From contig VZQC01006713.1 in NCBI GenBank assembly GCA_009823505.1, positions 120,966-184,965 on the forward strand: DNA of 64,000 nucleotides, written 5' to 3'. A model generated the notes under the pieces. The model had not been told where the DNA came from and searched no databases. It worked only from the letters and a program-made list of their open reading frames with translations. Origin of the DNA: Rhizomys pruinosus. Its lineage: Eukaryota; Chordata; Mammalia; Rodentia; Spalacidae. The position numbers and the translations under genes were made by a program. Shown here piece after piece: positions 34,941 to 47,900 of the stretch. Numbering within the stretch: the first letter of the stretch is position 1; the number at the start of each line of letters is the position of its first letter.

Positions 34941-37900
34941 GAGACACTACGTGGGGCTATGTAAACAATGTGCAAACAACTAAAGGAGACTGGATCCTCA
35001 GAGGACTAAAAGGAACACGGTAAACTCTCCACTTTGCTGGGCAGATTGGGATAACAGGCAAATGTGCCCTTCTCCCAAAAGTGAGGAGTGACTCTTTCTG
35101 GCCTCAGGAAGCTGTGCCCCTCATCCTTCCATTTGAGTAGGACGGACTCTCTTTTTTACTAATCTTTTAATTTTTGGTTTTCCTTGACAAGAGGGACACA
35201 TTAAGCTAATTGGATTTCTGTCTGATTGATTGGGTATAGGGAAAAATCTGTCTTATGTCCTCTTTACTCTTTACTTTCCTATCATGGGAAATTCCTCACA
35301 CATGTCAGCTAGACTCATAGACCAAGTGAACTGAGGCCACCTGCAGCTGTTGTGTGCCTGGGCTGCTACTTCTGGCTGGGGTAGGGTCCAGATAGGGTGG
35401 CAGGAGAGGGGTGTGTACAGCCTCGAAGCTCAGCCTGCTGTGCTCCCAGGAGCTGCTGGCACATGGTCTCCAAGCAAACCCTGAGGCAGGAGCACAGAGC
35501 CTGCAGGAAAAATCCAAAGCTAAAGCTCCGGGGCTGGAGGTCTGCAGCCCTTTGTCTGCACGCACCCACTCCTGCATCCACTGAACTGCAACTGAGTCCT
35601 TTAAAAAGGAGACTTAAGATTTGGAGGTTAACAGTTCAAAATGCAAGTTTCCTACTTTGTAAATTCTTTTATCAAAACCTCAAAATTTAACTTCTCTTTG
35701 TTCTTCAGAACCCCAGCCCTGTTCCAAGAAGAAAAACTCCCTTCTCACTATGTTCAAACAAACTTATCTCTCAACACTAAGTAATTCCTTTACATAATTT
35801 CCTGTGAAATATGTAAAGCATCTTTTTCCCAGGCCACTTCCAATTACTCTTCAAATTCCAAGGATTTTATTCTAACCCTTCTGCATCAGACATTTCTTAA
35901 CAAATATTTTCTTTCTTAAACAGGCATTCTGAAAACAGACAAATATAATGTGTTCAAAATAGCTACCTTCAGACCTTATTGTATTTATTCTAAATTGTTT
36001 TTAATTTTAATGTCCTTTGTGTATAAATTTTTATCTCAAGATAATTTTTAATAATATGGCCATTAAACCAAAACTTTCTTTAATTTTGGATAAACGAGAT
36101 CTGTTAAATTCTGCCTCAGCATGTTTGATTAAGATAAAACATTTTAGCCAAAAATTATGGGTATCCTGAGTCATCTTTGAGTAAAAACGTGCACAATTAA
36201 TTAATTAAAGTAGTCCTAGGCAATGTTGGATTCTTTTGCATGTGTTTTCACCTTTTAGGCTCTATTTAACCCATTTAAAAGAAAAAAAATTACTGGGGTA
36301 AGGCTCTCTTCAAAGGTTGCCAGAACACTTGGCTTATGACCTGCCACCAGCAGGACTCTGCCCCTGCAGCTCGGCTCTATGTGAGCACCACCCTGGTAGT
36401 TTCACATTAGGTCATGTTGGCCACTCCAGGCACCTGCCTCCTGCCATCTCTGCCACTGCCATCTCTGCGGCCATGTGAAGCCCAGCCCCCACTCGTGGCT
36501 GCTGTTTGGCAGTGACTCCACCAAAATGACCAGCCTGCCACCAAGCCCTGGCCTAGGTATGAGCAGCATTGGGCCCCACCAGCCGCTGAATGTTTCTATG
36601 CATGCTCAGAGCAGCTCAGAAAAAAGATAACAGTCTACTTTAATAACCATGAAGGTGAAACACTAACAACTGTGGGAAAAGTTATTGACTCTTTGTTGGG
36701 TATGGTGATTAAAAATAATCTAGATATCAATGGCTTTGTTGCTGAGCTAAACACATGGCTTCTTAAGAAACAATACATCCTAAGTCATATTTATCATTAA
36801 CTGCCTTTGAAAATCAATCTAAAATAACACCATTTTAATTTCAGCACTCTGGATACAGAGACAGATGAATTTGTATGGAAATTTTCATGCTAGCCCAGTC
36901 TGACAACCAGCTCTAACTCCAATAAATTGATCTTTAATAACTATTGCTTATTAATAAAATCCCAGTTAGGAATACTTACTCTAATGTTTTGGTTTTGAAA
37001 TTATCTTACTACGACTTTGTAATACTTAAATAACCTTACTGTTTAAATTCAGTAAAGGCTAGCTCTAGGGGTAAAGCTAACCTTTTTTCTCCCAAACTCA
37101 GATCTGTTAATACAATCGAGCAACTAATTTTTAAGGAAAAGTAAAAATTACAAATATATAATAACAATTGAGAGTTTTGGATATATATGGCCATCTACTG
37201 GTTATGATCCCTCAACATCCCAGATGGACTCTGTAAGCTACACCTAATATAATTTTTAAAACCCACTTTGTAGAGTTTACACTTTAAAATAATATATCTA
37301 AGGGTTGTGATAAATTAAAATTATACAAATAAGCTTTTTTTTCTCTAGGGTCATAGATTAGTCAAATATTCTAAAAAACACAATGTAGGTCTAGTCAAGG
37401 TTTGTTTAATTAATGTTTAATTTTTATCCAAAATTTATTCACAGATTACATGGTATTAAAATTAAAATACCTATATTAAGGATAAATGGTCAAATACTAT
37501 TAACATAAAAGTTAGTAACACACTTAAAGTAATTCAAAATATAATTTGTTATTAATATTTTTACTCCTAATTCATACTAGACTTCTGGTGACAGTCTTGG
37601 GATTGATATACACTATGTCTTTCTTTGTTGTATAATGTTACCTGTAACATTTCTTTTTGTCTACAAGAAAGCTTGACTGGTTTCATATCTTTAATCCACA
37701 ATGGACTTCCAAAATTAGGTTCCTCTATGGGTATGTAGTACAAGAGTCTTTTAAATTACTGGTTCCTGTATGGGTATGTAGTACAACTGTCTCTTAAATC
37801 ATAAATTAAAAATATAAACATTTTATCCATTCTCCTAATACAAAAAAGGAGAAGTTAATATGACTCCCTCCATAATATAGTGAAATAAAGAAAAAACTCT

Positions 37901-38202
37901 CTACACAGAATCTCTATCAGATAGGAGTCAATTATTATAGCAGGAATTCCTTACTGTACATGCCTAAGTTATTCCTTTGACTGATAGACATGCAATCTCT
38001 TAGAGGGATAACTTTTATTCTCCCCCCCCAAAAAAAAATTAAGTAAAAAGTGTCAAAGCCAGGCACTATAATAAACGCCTCAAAAGGGGCTTTAAAACCT
38101 GGAAAACAGTTCACAAAATGTATAATAAGAACAAGAACTGTTCAAAATTGAGTGTAAACCACCCAGATCAAACAAAGAAATGCCTTTTCTCGTTTTTTTG
38201 GT
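34941..38202 (+). mobile_element. Putative ERVK-like internal region, non-coding
   Basis: The sequence from the primer binding site to the L1 is not otherwise explained. It has a G+C-richer leader (34.94-35.6 and 36.3-36.6 kb) and AT-rich stretches. No gag, pro or pol frame is seen. Frames at 35305-35690 overlap on opposite strands without known domains. A 43-bp direct tandem repeat lies at 37718-37803. If retroviral, it is a non-autonomous or decayed element. How much of it belongs to the provirus is unknown. Confidence 0.35.
37718..37803. repeat. 43-bp tandem duplication
   Basis: Two copies starting 37718 and 37761 share 'tatgggtatgtagtacaa' with a few differences elsewhere. Confidence 0.9.
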
Positions 38203-38227
38203 ATTATATATATATATATATATATAT
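38203..38227. repeat. (TA)n microsatellite
   Basis: A TA run at the 3' boundary of the antisense L1, perhaps grown from its A-tail. Confidence 0.9.
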
Positions 38228-40680
38228 CCTATCCCTCCTACCCCACCAGAGCTCATGCATTCTGCCAAACATGCTTTTCATCTCTTTCTCACTCTTTCTC
38301 AAAATTCTCAAAATTCTCCATGTGGACATTGACTGTTTTGAGCAGAAGTTCACCATTTCAATCAGTTCTTTGATGCGGTCATTTCTGTTTTTGTTGTTGT
38401 TTCCAATATGCATCATTCCCAACTACTTGGACAAAAGCTCAGGGGACTGTGCACGAGAAATACTTACAACTAGGTAATTGGCATTAGCATTGATAGATGA
38501 GTGATACCATTTGTCTTTTGTTTTTCTGGGACTGTGTTACTTCACTTCACATAATATCTTCTAGTTGCATCCATTTACCTGTGAAACTCGTGATGTCATC
38601 TTTCTTTACTGCTGCACAGAACTCCATTGTGTAGATGTACCACATTTCTCTACCCATTCACCAGTTGAAGGGCACTTGGGTTGGTTCCAGCTCCTTGCTA
38701 TTGTGAAGAGAGCTGCAATAAACATGAATGTGCATGTATTTCTGCGGTAAGATGAGTCTTGTGGTAACATGCCCAGGAGAGGTATGGCTGGGTCAGGTGG
38801 CAAGTTCATTCCAAGTCCTCCAAGGGTTCTCCACACTGCTTTCCATACTGGCTGTATGAGTTCACATTCCCACCAGCAGTGGATGAGTGTTCCTCTTTCC
38901 CCACAACCTCTCCAGCACTAGTGTCATTTGTTTTCTTGATCCTAGCCAGTCTTATTGGAGTAAGATGATACCTTAGAGTGGCTTTGATTTGCATTTCCAT
39001 AATGATTAATGATGTTGTACACTTCTTAAGATGTTTCTCAGCCATCTCTAATTCTTCACTGGGGAAGTCTCTGTTCAGCTCATTTTTCCATCTATTGAGT
39101 GGGTCATTTGTTTTCTTTCTTCTTTGTTTCTTGAGTACTCTATATATTCTGGAAATCAATGCTTTGTCAGATGTTTCTGCAGTGAAGGTTTCCTCCCACT
39201 CTTTGGGTTTTCTCTTCACTTCCTCAATTGTTTCTTTTGATGTACAGAAGCTTTTAAGTTTAATGAGGTCAAATTTATCAATTTTCGACCTTAATTCTTG
39301 TGCAGCTGCTGTCTGATTTAGGAAGTCTTTTCCTACACCTATGTCTTATAGTCTGCTGCAAACTTTTTGTTCTATTGCCTTCAGAGTTTGGGATTTCACG
39401 TTGAGGTCTTTGATCCATCTGGAGTTGACTTTTGTACAGGGTGAGGGGTAGGGGTTTATTTCATTTTTCTACAAGTGGCGATCCAGTTTTACCAACACCA
39501 CTTGCTGAAGATGCTGTCTTTTCTCCATTGTATTTTCTTGGCCCCCTTGTCAAATATGAGATGGCTGAAATTGTATGTGCTCAAGTTTGCATCTTCAGTT
39601 TTGTTCCATTGGTCAACAGGTCTGTTTTTGTGCCAGTACTAAGCTATTTTTATGACTATAGCCCGGTAGTATAGTTTGAAGTATGGTATAGAGATGACCC
39701 CAGTGTTGCTCTTTTCACTCAAGTTTGTTTTGCCTATTTGGGGTCATGTTTTCCCAAATGAAATTAAGGACTTTTTGTCCAAGCCTGTGAAGAAACTCTT
39801 GGGGATTTTAATTGGGAATGCATTAAATTTATACAATAGTTTGGGTAGAATAGGCATTTTTACTATATTAATTTTCCCAATCCAAAAGCATTGGAGGTTT
39901 TTCTATCTTCTGATGTCTTCTTCTATTTCTTTCTTCAAGGCTTTAAAGTTTTTGCTGTAGAGATCTTTGGTGTCTTTGGTTAGGTTTGTTCCTAGGTATT
40001 TCATAGTTTTTGAGGTTATTGTGAGTGGGAAGGTCTCCTTGAATTCCTTTCTCAGTTGCTTATTGTTGGTGTAAAGAAAGGCTACTGATGTTTTAGGATA
40101 ATTTGCATCCTGCCACTTTGCTGATAATAGTTTCTAGGAGTTTTCTGGTGGAGTTTTTAGCATCCCTTAGGCAAACAATCATATCATCAGCAAATGGGGA
40201 TAGCTTGACTTCCTCTTTGCCAATTAGTACTCCTTTAATTTAATTTTCTTGACTTATTGCTCTAGCAAGTATTTCAAGCACTATACTGAAGAGGAGTGGT
40301 GACAGGGGGCAGCCTTGTTGAGTTCCTACCTTTAAAAGGAATGTTTCTGTCATTTCCCCATTTAGGATTATATTGGCTGTGGGTTTCCTGTATATGGCTT
40401 TGATTACATTGAGGAATGATCCCTCCAATCCAATTCCCTCTAGGACTTTAAGCATGAAGGGATGCCGGATTTTGTCAAAGGCTTTTTCTGCATCAATGGA
40501 TATGATTATGTTTTTTGTCTTTCAGTCCATTTATATGCTTGATAATATTTATTGATTTTCGTATGTTGAACCATCCGTGCATCTCTGGTATGAATCCAAC
40601 TTGGTCATGATGAATGATCTTCTCGATGTGGGTCTGTATGCAATTTGCCAGTATCCTGTTTAGAATTTTGGCATCTGTGT

Positions 40681-41090
40681 TGTCCTAGTGTGTCTTCCAT
40701 TGCTGTGACAAAACACTCTGACCAACACCAACTTGGGGAGGAAAGGGTTTATTCAGCTTACATTTCCTGGGTCACAGTTCATCATCATTCAGGGAGCCCA
40801 AGGCAGGAACTCAGGGCAGGAACCTGGAGGCAGGAGCTGAAGCACAGGCCATGGAAGAATGCTGTTCATTGGCTTGCTCCCCTGGCCCATGCCCATCCTG
40901 CCTTCCTATACTGTATACAACAACCTGCCCAGGGTGGCACCACTCTTGTGGGCTGGGCCCTCCCACACTGCTCAACCACCAAGACAATACTCCACAGATG
41001 TGGCCACAGGCCAATCCAATGGAGACAATTCCCCAACTGAGGCTCCTTCAACCCAGGTGTGTCAAGTTGACACTAAGGCTATCCAGCACA
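40681..41090 (-). repeat. MT 3' LTR
   Basis: The complement begins TGTGCTGGATAGCC and ends CACACTAGGACA. AATAAACCC (complement at about 40747-40755) is the polyadenylation signal. It matches the solo LTR at 6742-7147. Confidence 0.88.
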
Positions 41091-42341
41091 ATTGTCCCCT
41101 TGTCAACTTGACACACAAAACACATCACTATTAAACCACCACCTTTCCAGTTCTTATCCCCAAAGTATGATGTTAACATTAATCACAATCTTAAGGCAGA
41201 TCAACCTTAAAAGCCCCACAGTCCTTAAAATGTCCAAACGCTTAAAAGTTCAGTCTATTAAAAGTCTCTTAACTGTGGGCTGCTGTAAAATCCAAAACAA
41301 GTACTGTCTTATTTCAAAGGGAAGAATCAGGCACTCTCAAACAAAACCTAAGTCCAGCAAAGTAGTTCAAGGCTGGACACCTGGGATTCACTCCATGATC
41401 CTCTGGGCAAAAAAGTCCAAAGGGTCTCAGCAGCTCCCATGCCCTCTGCACGGCCAAACCCGTGTGGCGACAACACATCATCTCGCAGCCCAGGCAACTC
41501 CATTGCCTCACCTGGCTGACCTGCGTTCGTGAGGTGGTCATTGGGGAACCCAAATGGTCCCCCCGCATCTCCCAAAAAACTGGGAGTCCGGCCAATGAAA
41601 CGGATGCAGCTCAGGGCAACCGTCACCATGGTGCTACTTCTGACCTCGCCCTGTGGTAGCGCAAGCCCGTCATCTCTCTCCAGTGTAACCAACCCGTGAA
41701 GTTCCTGTAGTCCATGCACTGCAACCGAGGTGCAGCTGTTCCGGGTCCAATGTGTCTCCTCTCCTGACCTCTCACAGTGCTAACCTGGTGTCTGGCTCTC
41801 TGTGACCCGCAACTTCAATTTCAACACCAGAATCCATATAGGAGATTCTACACACTACCAAGTCCTGCTTCTGCTTGAATTGGGAGGCTCAGGCCCCTTC
41901 ATGGGAACAAAGCTCTCTCTGTGCTACCCTGAAGAAATTGTTCCCAGAAGATTTCACCACAGTGATGCTGGTCTCTTGTTAACTTACAGCTGATGTTTCA
42001 GCCCCAGCAAACCACTTACACAATTGTCCCAGAACAACAAAGAGTTCACTTCAGGTTCTGGTCTCTATTACAGCTTGATTCTTCTCCCCAGCTGACAAGA
42101 ACCCACAGATTACACAGTCCTGATGATCTCTCTCCCCTTTGAAACTAGAAACTTACTACAAAGCCAGGCCTCCATCTTCTACAACTCCTTCAGCAAAACT
42201 GCTCCAAGCTCCACAGCAACAATCTTAGAGGCATTCAATGATCTTCCCATAGTTCCAAAGTTCCAAACACCTCCACAATTCTTCCCCAAAACACAAAGGT
42301 CAGGTCTGTCACCAAGACAACCCACTCTCTGGTACCAACTT
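41091..42341 (-). other. MT internal region
   Basis: This lies between the two MT LTRs. It resembles the internal sequence I recall for mouse MT elements, e.g. 'ccaagtcctgcttctgcttg' and 'gtcaccaagacaacccactc'. It ends at the primer binding site. Frames of 120-146 codons on both strands are not homologous to retroviral proteins that I recognise. Confidence 0.75.
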
Positions 42342-42753
42342 CGTCCCAGTCCTGTCTCCATGCTGTGACAAAACACTCTGACCAACACCAACTTGGGAGG
42401 AAAGGGTTTATTCAGCTTACATATTCCTGGGTCACAGTTCATCATCACCAGGGAGCCCAAAGCAGGAACTCCGCGGCGAAGGCAACCGGAGGCAGGAGCT
42501 GAAGCGGCCATGAGGAATGCTGTTTCACGGTGCTTGCTCTCCTGGCTCATGCCCAGCCTGCCTCCTAATACTGTCACACACAAGCCTTGCCCAGGGTGGC
42601 ACCACTCTTGTGGGCTGAAGCCCTCTCACACACCTCTCGACCACCAAGACAAAATCCACAGATGTTGGCCACAGGCCATTCCAATGGAGCCAATTCCCCA
42701 ACTGAGGCTCCCTCAACAGGTGTGCAAGTTGACACTAAGGCTAATCCAGCACA
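42342..42753 (-). repeat. MT 5' LTR, indel-rich
   Basis: Collinear with 40681-41090 but carrying many more small insertions and deletions, e.g. 'ctccgcggcgaaggcaaccg' against 'ctcagggcaggaacctgg'. The asymmetry may reflect local sequence error rather than age. Confidence 0.8.
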
Positions 42754-42935
42754 CTGTTCATTAGGGGATAGGTTCTATAGTTGATGCTCCTTTTTTGGTT
42801 GTATCTTTGGCGGTTTTCAGATAATAACAGAATGTGATGCCTGGCTTATAGAAGTAATGTTGGGAGGATTCTCTTATTTGTATCCTCTAAACAATTCTTA
42901 CTAATCTTGTAAGTCTTTTATGTTGTAAGTCTCTT

Positions 42936-45118
42936 AAGAATTTTTTTTATATTTTTTATTTTATTTCATTTTTTATTGATAGGCGTTTGGCTTTTCATCT
43001 CTTTTTCACCCATCTTCGCGGCTCTTCCCACTTCCCTCCCCACACCCCCCACCCCCACCCCAACCGGGAGACATGCATTCTGCCATGACTTCCTGCATAT
43101 CTCTCTCAGTTTTTTTTTTTTTTTTCCATTTTTTAGCTATAAGTATAATCCATGAGTACAAGCATCCTTCATGTAAAACCAATTTGCAGGCTGTTGTGCC
43201 AAACCCCCACAGCCCCACTTCCAGCAGGAGGTGAGGGGTTGTATGTTCAATCAGGTTAATCAATGAGGGACCAGACTACATTTCGTGTGAGTTTACCATT
43301 CACCTCAGATCGCAGCCCTTACATTCTACCACGCCCCCCTCTCTCTGCGAGATTATTCCCTGGTTTTAGAAAAGGGGCACAGTGTGATGAGAAGCAGAAC
43401 AGTCCACTCTCTCTGGAGCGTGTGCTGGATTCTGGTCAATTCTGGCTGTTTCCTTCATGGGCTGACAGTCTGTCCAGGAATAACTTTCGATCTACTAATG
43501 AAGCACAAGAACATTAGATATATAGGTACTTAAACAGCATTATAGTTTATGGTAGTTTACTTGGGTATTGACAACTATGTTTAGAAAAAGATAGTTGATC
43601 CACCGAACTACATTTTTTTCCTGCTAATAATAGCAGGGTCTATACGTGGCTTACGTAATCGTCCTAACTGTAGAGGATGTAAAGCTTGTGGCATCAGCCA
43701 TGGGTCATCCTCCAAGGAGAAGAGCCATAGCCAATAGATTGTGGGATAACAGGCAGATGGCTGCCTCTGCTGCCCAGTATTTCCATAGGGTGAGATGTGT
43801 AGTGGTTCTGACGTGGAGTCTTGCTTGACTCAAGGAGACCGTATTTGGTTTATGGTTTAGTGGCCCTTGGTACACTCTTTGGTGTTCCAGAGACACTGTA
43901 CACTTGCATAGGTGTGTCTCGAATGCATCTTTCCATGTCACGTCAGGGTCTTCAGCAGCAGGGCCTTATTGCCTCTCTTCTTGCAGGTATCCCAGTTTAG
44001 AGGCAAGGAGCCTTTACCTTTGTGGGCCTTAGATCACCCTGGCCCAACATCTCCCTGGTGAATAATCCATTACTGATGTCCAGACTCCTGTATTGATATA
44101 TTTTGCTTAAGCGCATAGTTTAAGGACTTTAGTATTATTTGCTTCTGAACAGAATAAACCTTTTCACAGTTCTATGGTCTATTAGTCAATTAAAGAAGTC
44201 AGTTTTTACCAGTTTTTAGAGAGATACCTCTATAATAGTTGTCTCCAATTTACGTTGGAGCGACGATTCATCATATTTCCTATCTCACATATCTCCTTTT
44301 CTGGGGGGAGGCAAAAAAGTCTCTCATAGCAAAACCTTGCGGCACCATAGAAGTAGGTTTCATTAGGACTCATTATAAATAGTTTTACATTTAGGGGCCA
44401 CAGAGGGTTCGATGTTTTATGCAATCTGAGGCTTTCTTCCTTTCAGTGTTCAAACAGGTCAACCTTTCAGTTGCACTTTCTGTACATTCTACTCAATGCA
44501 AAGCTGTATCTTTTCTTTCTCAGCCGTAAGTTGGTGACATTTTGTCCTGTTGGAACACAAATCTTTCCCATATTATTTTTAAGATTTGAATTGCAAGGTT
44601 TTTGATGAGAAGTTTCATGTCTATCTCTACCCCCCCTTAATTGGGAAGGGGGAGGGGTGGGTGAGGGACACGGTTGTATATCGAATTAATGCATATTTAT
44701 TGACCGTGAGTTTCAACAAGTGCCCCAGTTTTGCCTAGCACTGTCTACAGGAGAATGGTGTGTTTAGGACTTAGTAAAAGTAAATATGTGTATAAATAAA
44801 AACATTGGTTTACAGACTCTGGATAAAAACGTTGCATGCATCCGCAGTTAAATGGAGTATATAAATCACTGTTGTCCACATGTTGTTACATAAATTTGTA
44901 GAGCAATAACTCTGGGATGGCACATACAAATGGTCCCTATATTTTCTGTTGTAACAGTATCACCTTGTAGCATTCTCTTAAAGATGATTTAACATAAAAT
45001 TAAGTTTGTCTCCCCAATAATCATATATAGTCACCCAAAACAACATGGGTAATTTGATGAAATCTAGCTAGATCCACCCTATAGTTATGTATAATAAAAC
45101 TGTCTCTGGAGACTCTGG
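42936..45118 (-). mobile_element. L1-tailed composite repeat (copy 3)
   Basis: The antisense L1-type 3' end (42936-43250) and middle (43250-44280) align with 11283-12620. Beyond lie about 320 bp without a match, then block A in plus orientation (44640-44790) and block B in minus orientation (44796-45118). The whole sits inside L1-II, whose ORF2 resumes at about 45119. The block order differs from copy 1, where A and B are in the same orientation. Confidence 0.65.
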
Positions 45119-45489
45119 TTAAGAGTGTTTTATAGAATTCTGCCATGCAACTGTATGGCTTGGGCTTTTTTAGTTGGGAGTTTCTTATTACATCTGCACA
45201 TTTCTTCATATATTATGGTCTGTTAATGCTGTCAAATCCGTCTTGGTTGAGATTTGGTGATTCCCAAGATTTCAGATATTTACCCCTTTCTCTTCGTTTT
45301 CAAACATTAGTAGATATAGGTTTTTGATTTTGCATTGTTTTCTGGTCTTTTCTTTTCTGGTTTGTTTTTTTTTTTTTTCATCACGGATGTATTGATTGTA
45401 GTTTTCTTCTTTCTTGGTGGTAACGGGGCAGAGAACGGTCATCTTGTTATGTTTCACAAGAACCAACTTGTTTTGTTGAGTTTTGTTTT

Positions 45490-45645
45490 TTTTTTTGTCG
45501 TTTTTCAAACAGGGTCTCCCTGGTACAGCCTCAGCTGTCCGGGAACTCACTCTGTAATGCCAGCTGGCCTTGAACTCACAAAGATCACCTGCTTCTGCCT
45601 CACAAGTACGAGGATAAAGGCATGCACAACCACACATGGCCTGGA
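45490..45645 (-). mobile_element. B1 SINE inside L1-II
   Basis: An antisense B1: 'caaacagggtctccctggta', 'gccagctggccttgaactca' and 'aggataaaggcatgcacaac'. It splits L1-II ORF2. Confidence 0.92.
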
Positions 45646-46054
45646 TTCATGATATTTTGTATTGTTTTATTTGTTTCTAATTGTCATTGATTTCTGTTCG
45701 TTTCGTTGATTTTTTTATTCGTCCGTTGTTTCCTTAGGGTTCAATCTGTTTTTACTCTCAAGTCTTTTAGCTGCAAGGTTAGATCATTCACTTATGCTCT
45801 TTTTGTTTTTCCTAATGTAGGTACCCAGGGGTATAAATTTCCCTCAGTACTACTTTTTTTAAGTTCCCATGAGTTTTTTGTCTTGTGTATTGTCATTGTC
45901 ATTCAGTTCCAGAAATGCTTTTATTTCTTTTTTATCTCTGACTTGACCCATTCATTATTCAAAAGTGCATTGTTTAGTCTCCATGTGTTCTTGTAGATAG
46001 GGCTTACCCTAGTGTTGGTATCGAGCTTTATTGCACTGTGGTCTGATAGATGCT

Positions 46055-46092
46055 AGATTTTTTTTTTTTTTTTTTTCTTTTTTTTTTTTTTA
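46055..46092. repeat. Poly-T tract
   Basis: Long T runs interrupted by a C, in L1 endonuclease sequence. Confidence 0.9.
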
Positions 46093-46794
46093 TTTGGAGG
46101 TTTATTCTTGTCCAGTATGTGGTTGTTTGAGAATGTTCCGTGGGGTGCTGAATAGAAAGTGTATTTCGGTGTGGAAATGTTGATAGATGTCTTGAGGTCC
46201 ATTTGGGGTTATCATATCATTCTTCAGATGTTCTCTGTTTATTCTTTGTCCTGTTGACCGGTCCAAAGGGCTCATGTGGTACTGAAAGTCCCTAATATGA
46301 TGACTGGGTTAGTACATGACTTGTCCTGGAGAATTGTCTTGTTTTATAAAGTTTGGTGCACCAGAGTTTGGTCATATATATTCATAATTGTGAAATCTTA
46401 ATTGAGAATTGTTCCTTTGATAAAAATGAATGGCCTTCTTTTTCTCTTCTGATTTCTTTTACTTTGTAGTCTATTTTGTGTGATATTAAAATAGTAACAC
46501 TGCTTTTTTTGGTTGTTTTTTGGAATATTTTTTTCCATCCTTTCACTTAAGGTGGTGCCTGTCCTTGAAGGTAAGATGTCTTTCTTGTAGACAGCATATT
46601 GATGGGTTCTGTTTCCTTTTGTTTTTTTTTTTTTTATTTTTGGGTTCTAATCCAATCTCCCAGTCTATGTCTTTTGATTGGGGAATTTAGTTCATTAATA
46701 TTTAAGGTTATTACTTATAGGTTTGTGTTGCTTCCTTTTGCCTTATTATCCATTTGCAGTTTTGGTTTAGGTTTCTACTTCTGCAGTTATGCTT

Positions 46795-47900
46795 TTATTG
46801 ATTTCTCTTTCTAAGTGCCTGGGGATGGTTGCTCCTTTCTTCTGTGCTTTGAATTGCTTCACGTATTCTCTGAAGGGTTGTTTTTCTGGACATGTATTCT
46901 TTCATCTTGTTAATGTTATGGACGGTTTTTCTATCTCCTTCAACTATAATTGACATTTTTGCTGGGTATAGTAACCTGGCTTGGCATCTATTGTTCTTTA
47001 ACACTGGGAATGCTTTACTCCACATTCTTCTTGCTTTCATAGTTTGCACTGAGCAGTCAGTTGTAATTCTGATAGGTTTCCCTGTATAGGTAACTTGTTT
47101 TTCTCTTGTGGCTTTAAGGATTTTGTCTTTGTTTTTGGTGTCTAGCATTTTAAATATGATATGGTGTGGAGAGATTCTTTCTGATCTTGTCTGTTTGGAG
47201 TTCTATGTGCTTCTTGCATTTGTATTAGTTTATCTTTTTTTTTTTTTTTTTTAGTTTGGGGAAATTTTCATCAATTATTCTGTTGAAGATCTGATCAATA
47301 CCATTCTCTTGGGATTCTTCCCCTTCCTGTATTCCTACAATGTGGAGGTTTCATCTTTTCACAGTGTCCCACAGTTCCTAGGTGTTCCACTTTTGTGTAT
47401 TTTTAAATTTTTCATTATCTTTACTTGAGGTTTTTAGTTGTTCTGTGTTATCTTCCAGGTCTGATATTCTTTGTTCTGCTTCCTCCATTCTACTTCTGAG
47501 GCTTTTTCCATTCCTTTCCTCTTGATTGGATGAGTCTTTGATTTCCTTTTTCATTTTCTCTCCTGATTTCTTTAGTATTTCCATTTCCTTTTGGAGCTTC
47601 TCAATCTCTTCTTGTAGCTCTTTAGTTTGCTGGTTGGTTTCCTTATCTTTTTTAACATGGGATCTTTTCAGTGTTTCCACTTCCTTCCAGAGTTTGTCAT
47701 TCTCTCTATGTCCTTCTTGAGTTCTTCACTCTATTTTCTTAATTCTTTGATTTGCTCTTTATAATCTTGTACTTCTTTAAATATGTTCACAATTGTACTT
47801 GTAATGTCTGTTTCCTGGGTCATTCTCAGGGGGTTCCCACTGTAGGAATCTTCCACAGGGTTGGTAGAGCTTGGTGTGGGATTATCTTGCACCTTTGCCA
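46795..47900 (-). pseudogene. L1-II ORF1 pseudogene
   Basis: The likely start codon is at 47900. The N-terminal part (47740-47900) is basic and polar. 47378-47680 (100 codons) encodes a heptad-rich coiled coil, and 46795-47148 (117 codons) encodes the C-terminal nucleic-acid-binding part with 'KPIRIT' and 'YPAKMS'. A poly-T expansion at about 47229-47252 and frameshifts separate the pieces. It lacks the 33-bp repeats of L1-I ORF1, showing length variation of the coiled coil. Confidence 0.87.

Larger units (their letters stand above)
40681..42753 (-). mobile_element. Complete MT-type MaLR retrotransposon
   Basis: Two direct ~410-bp repeats (40681-41090 and about 42342-42753) flank a 1.25-kb internal region, a normal MaLR layout. 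The polyadenylation signal and TG...CA ends place the sense strand on minus, so the right repeat is the 5' LTR. Just inside it, the minus strand reads TTGGTACCAGAGAGTGGG (42321-42338), a tRNA-Leu-type primer binding site. The L1 sequence is continuous across it, with flanks CTGTGT and CTGTT as a possible imperfect 5-bp duplication. The internal region has no long frame, as expected for MaLR. Confidence 0.88.
38500..46700 (-). pseudogene. L1-II ORF2 pseudogene, split by insertions
   Basis: Pieces of the L1 endonuclease-reverse transcriptase. 38806-39219 (137 codons) is the C-terminal region. 40240-40455 has the reverse transcriptase block '[14 protein letters not shown]', and the adjacent sequence at about 40175-40190 still encodes FADDM, unlike L1-I. 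The N-terminal endonuclease (46.0-46.7 kb) is riddled with indels, and the MT element separates the reverse transcriptase from the upstream part. It cannot make an active protein. Confidence 0.88.

Noticed and set aside
37050..37470. Phrase 'attacatggtatt' at 37445 resembling composite block A
   Set aside because: The match is too short and the surroundings do not align.
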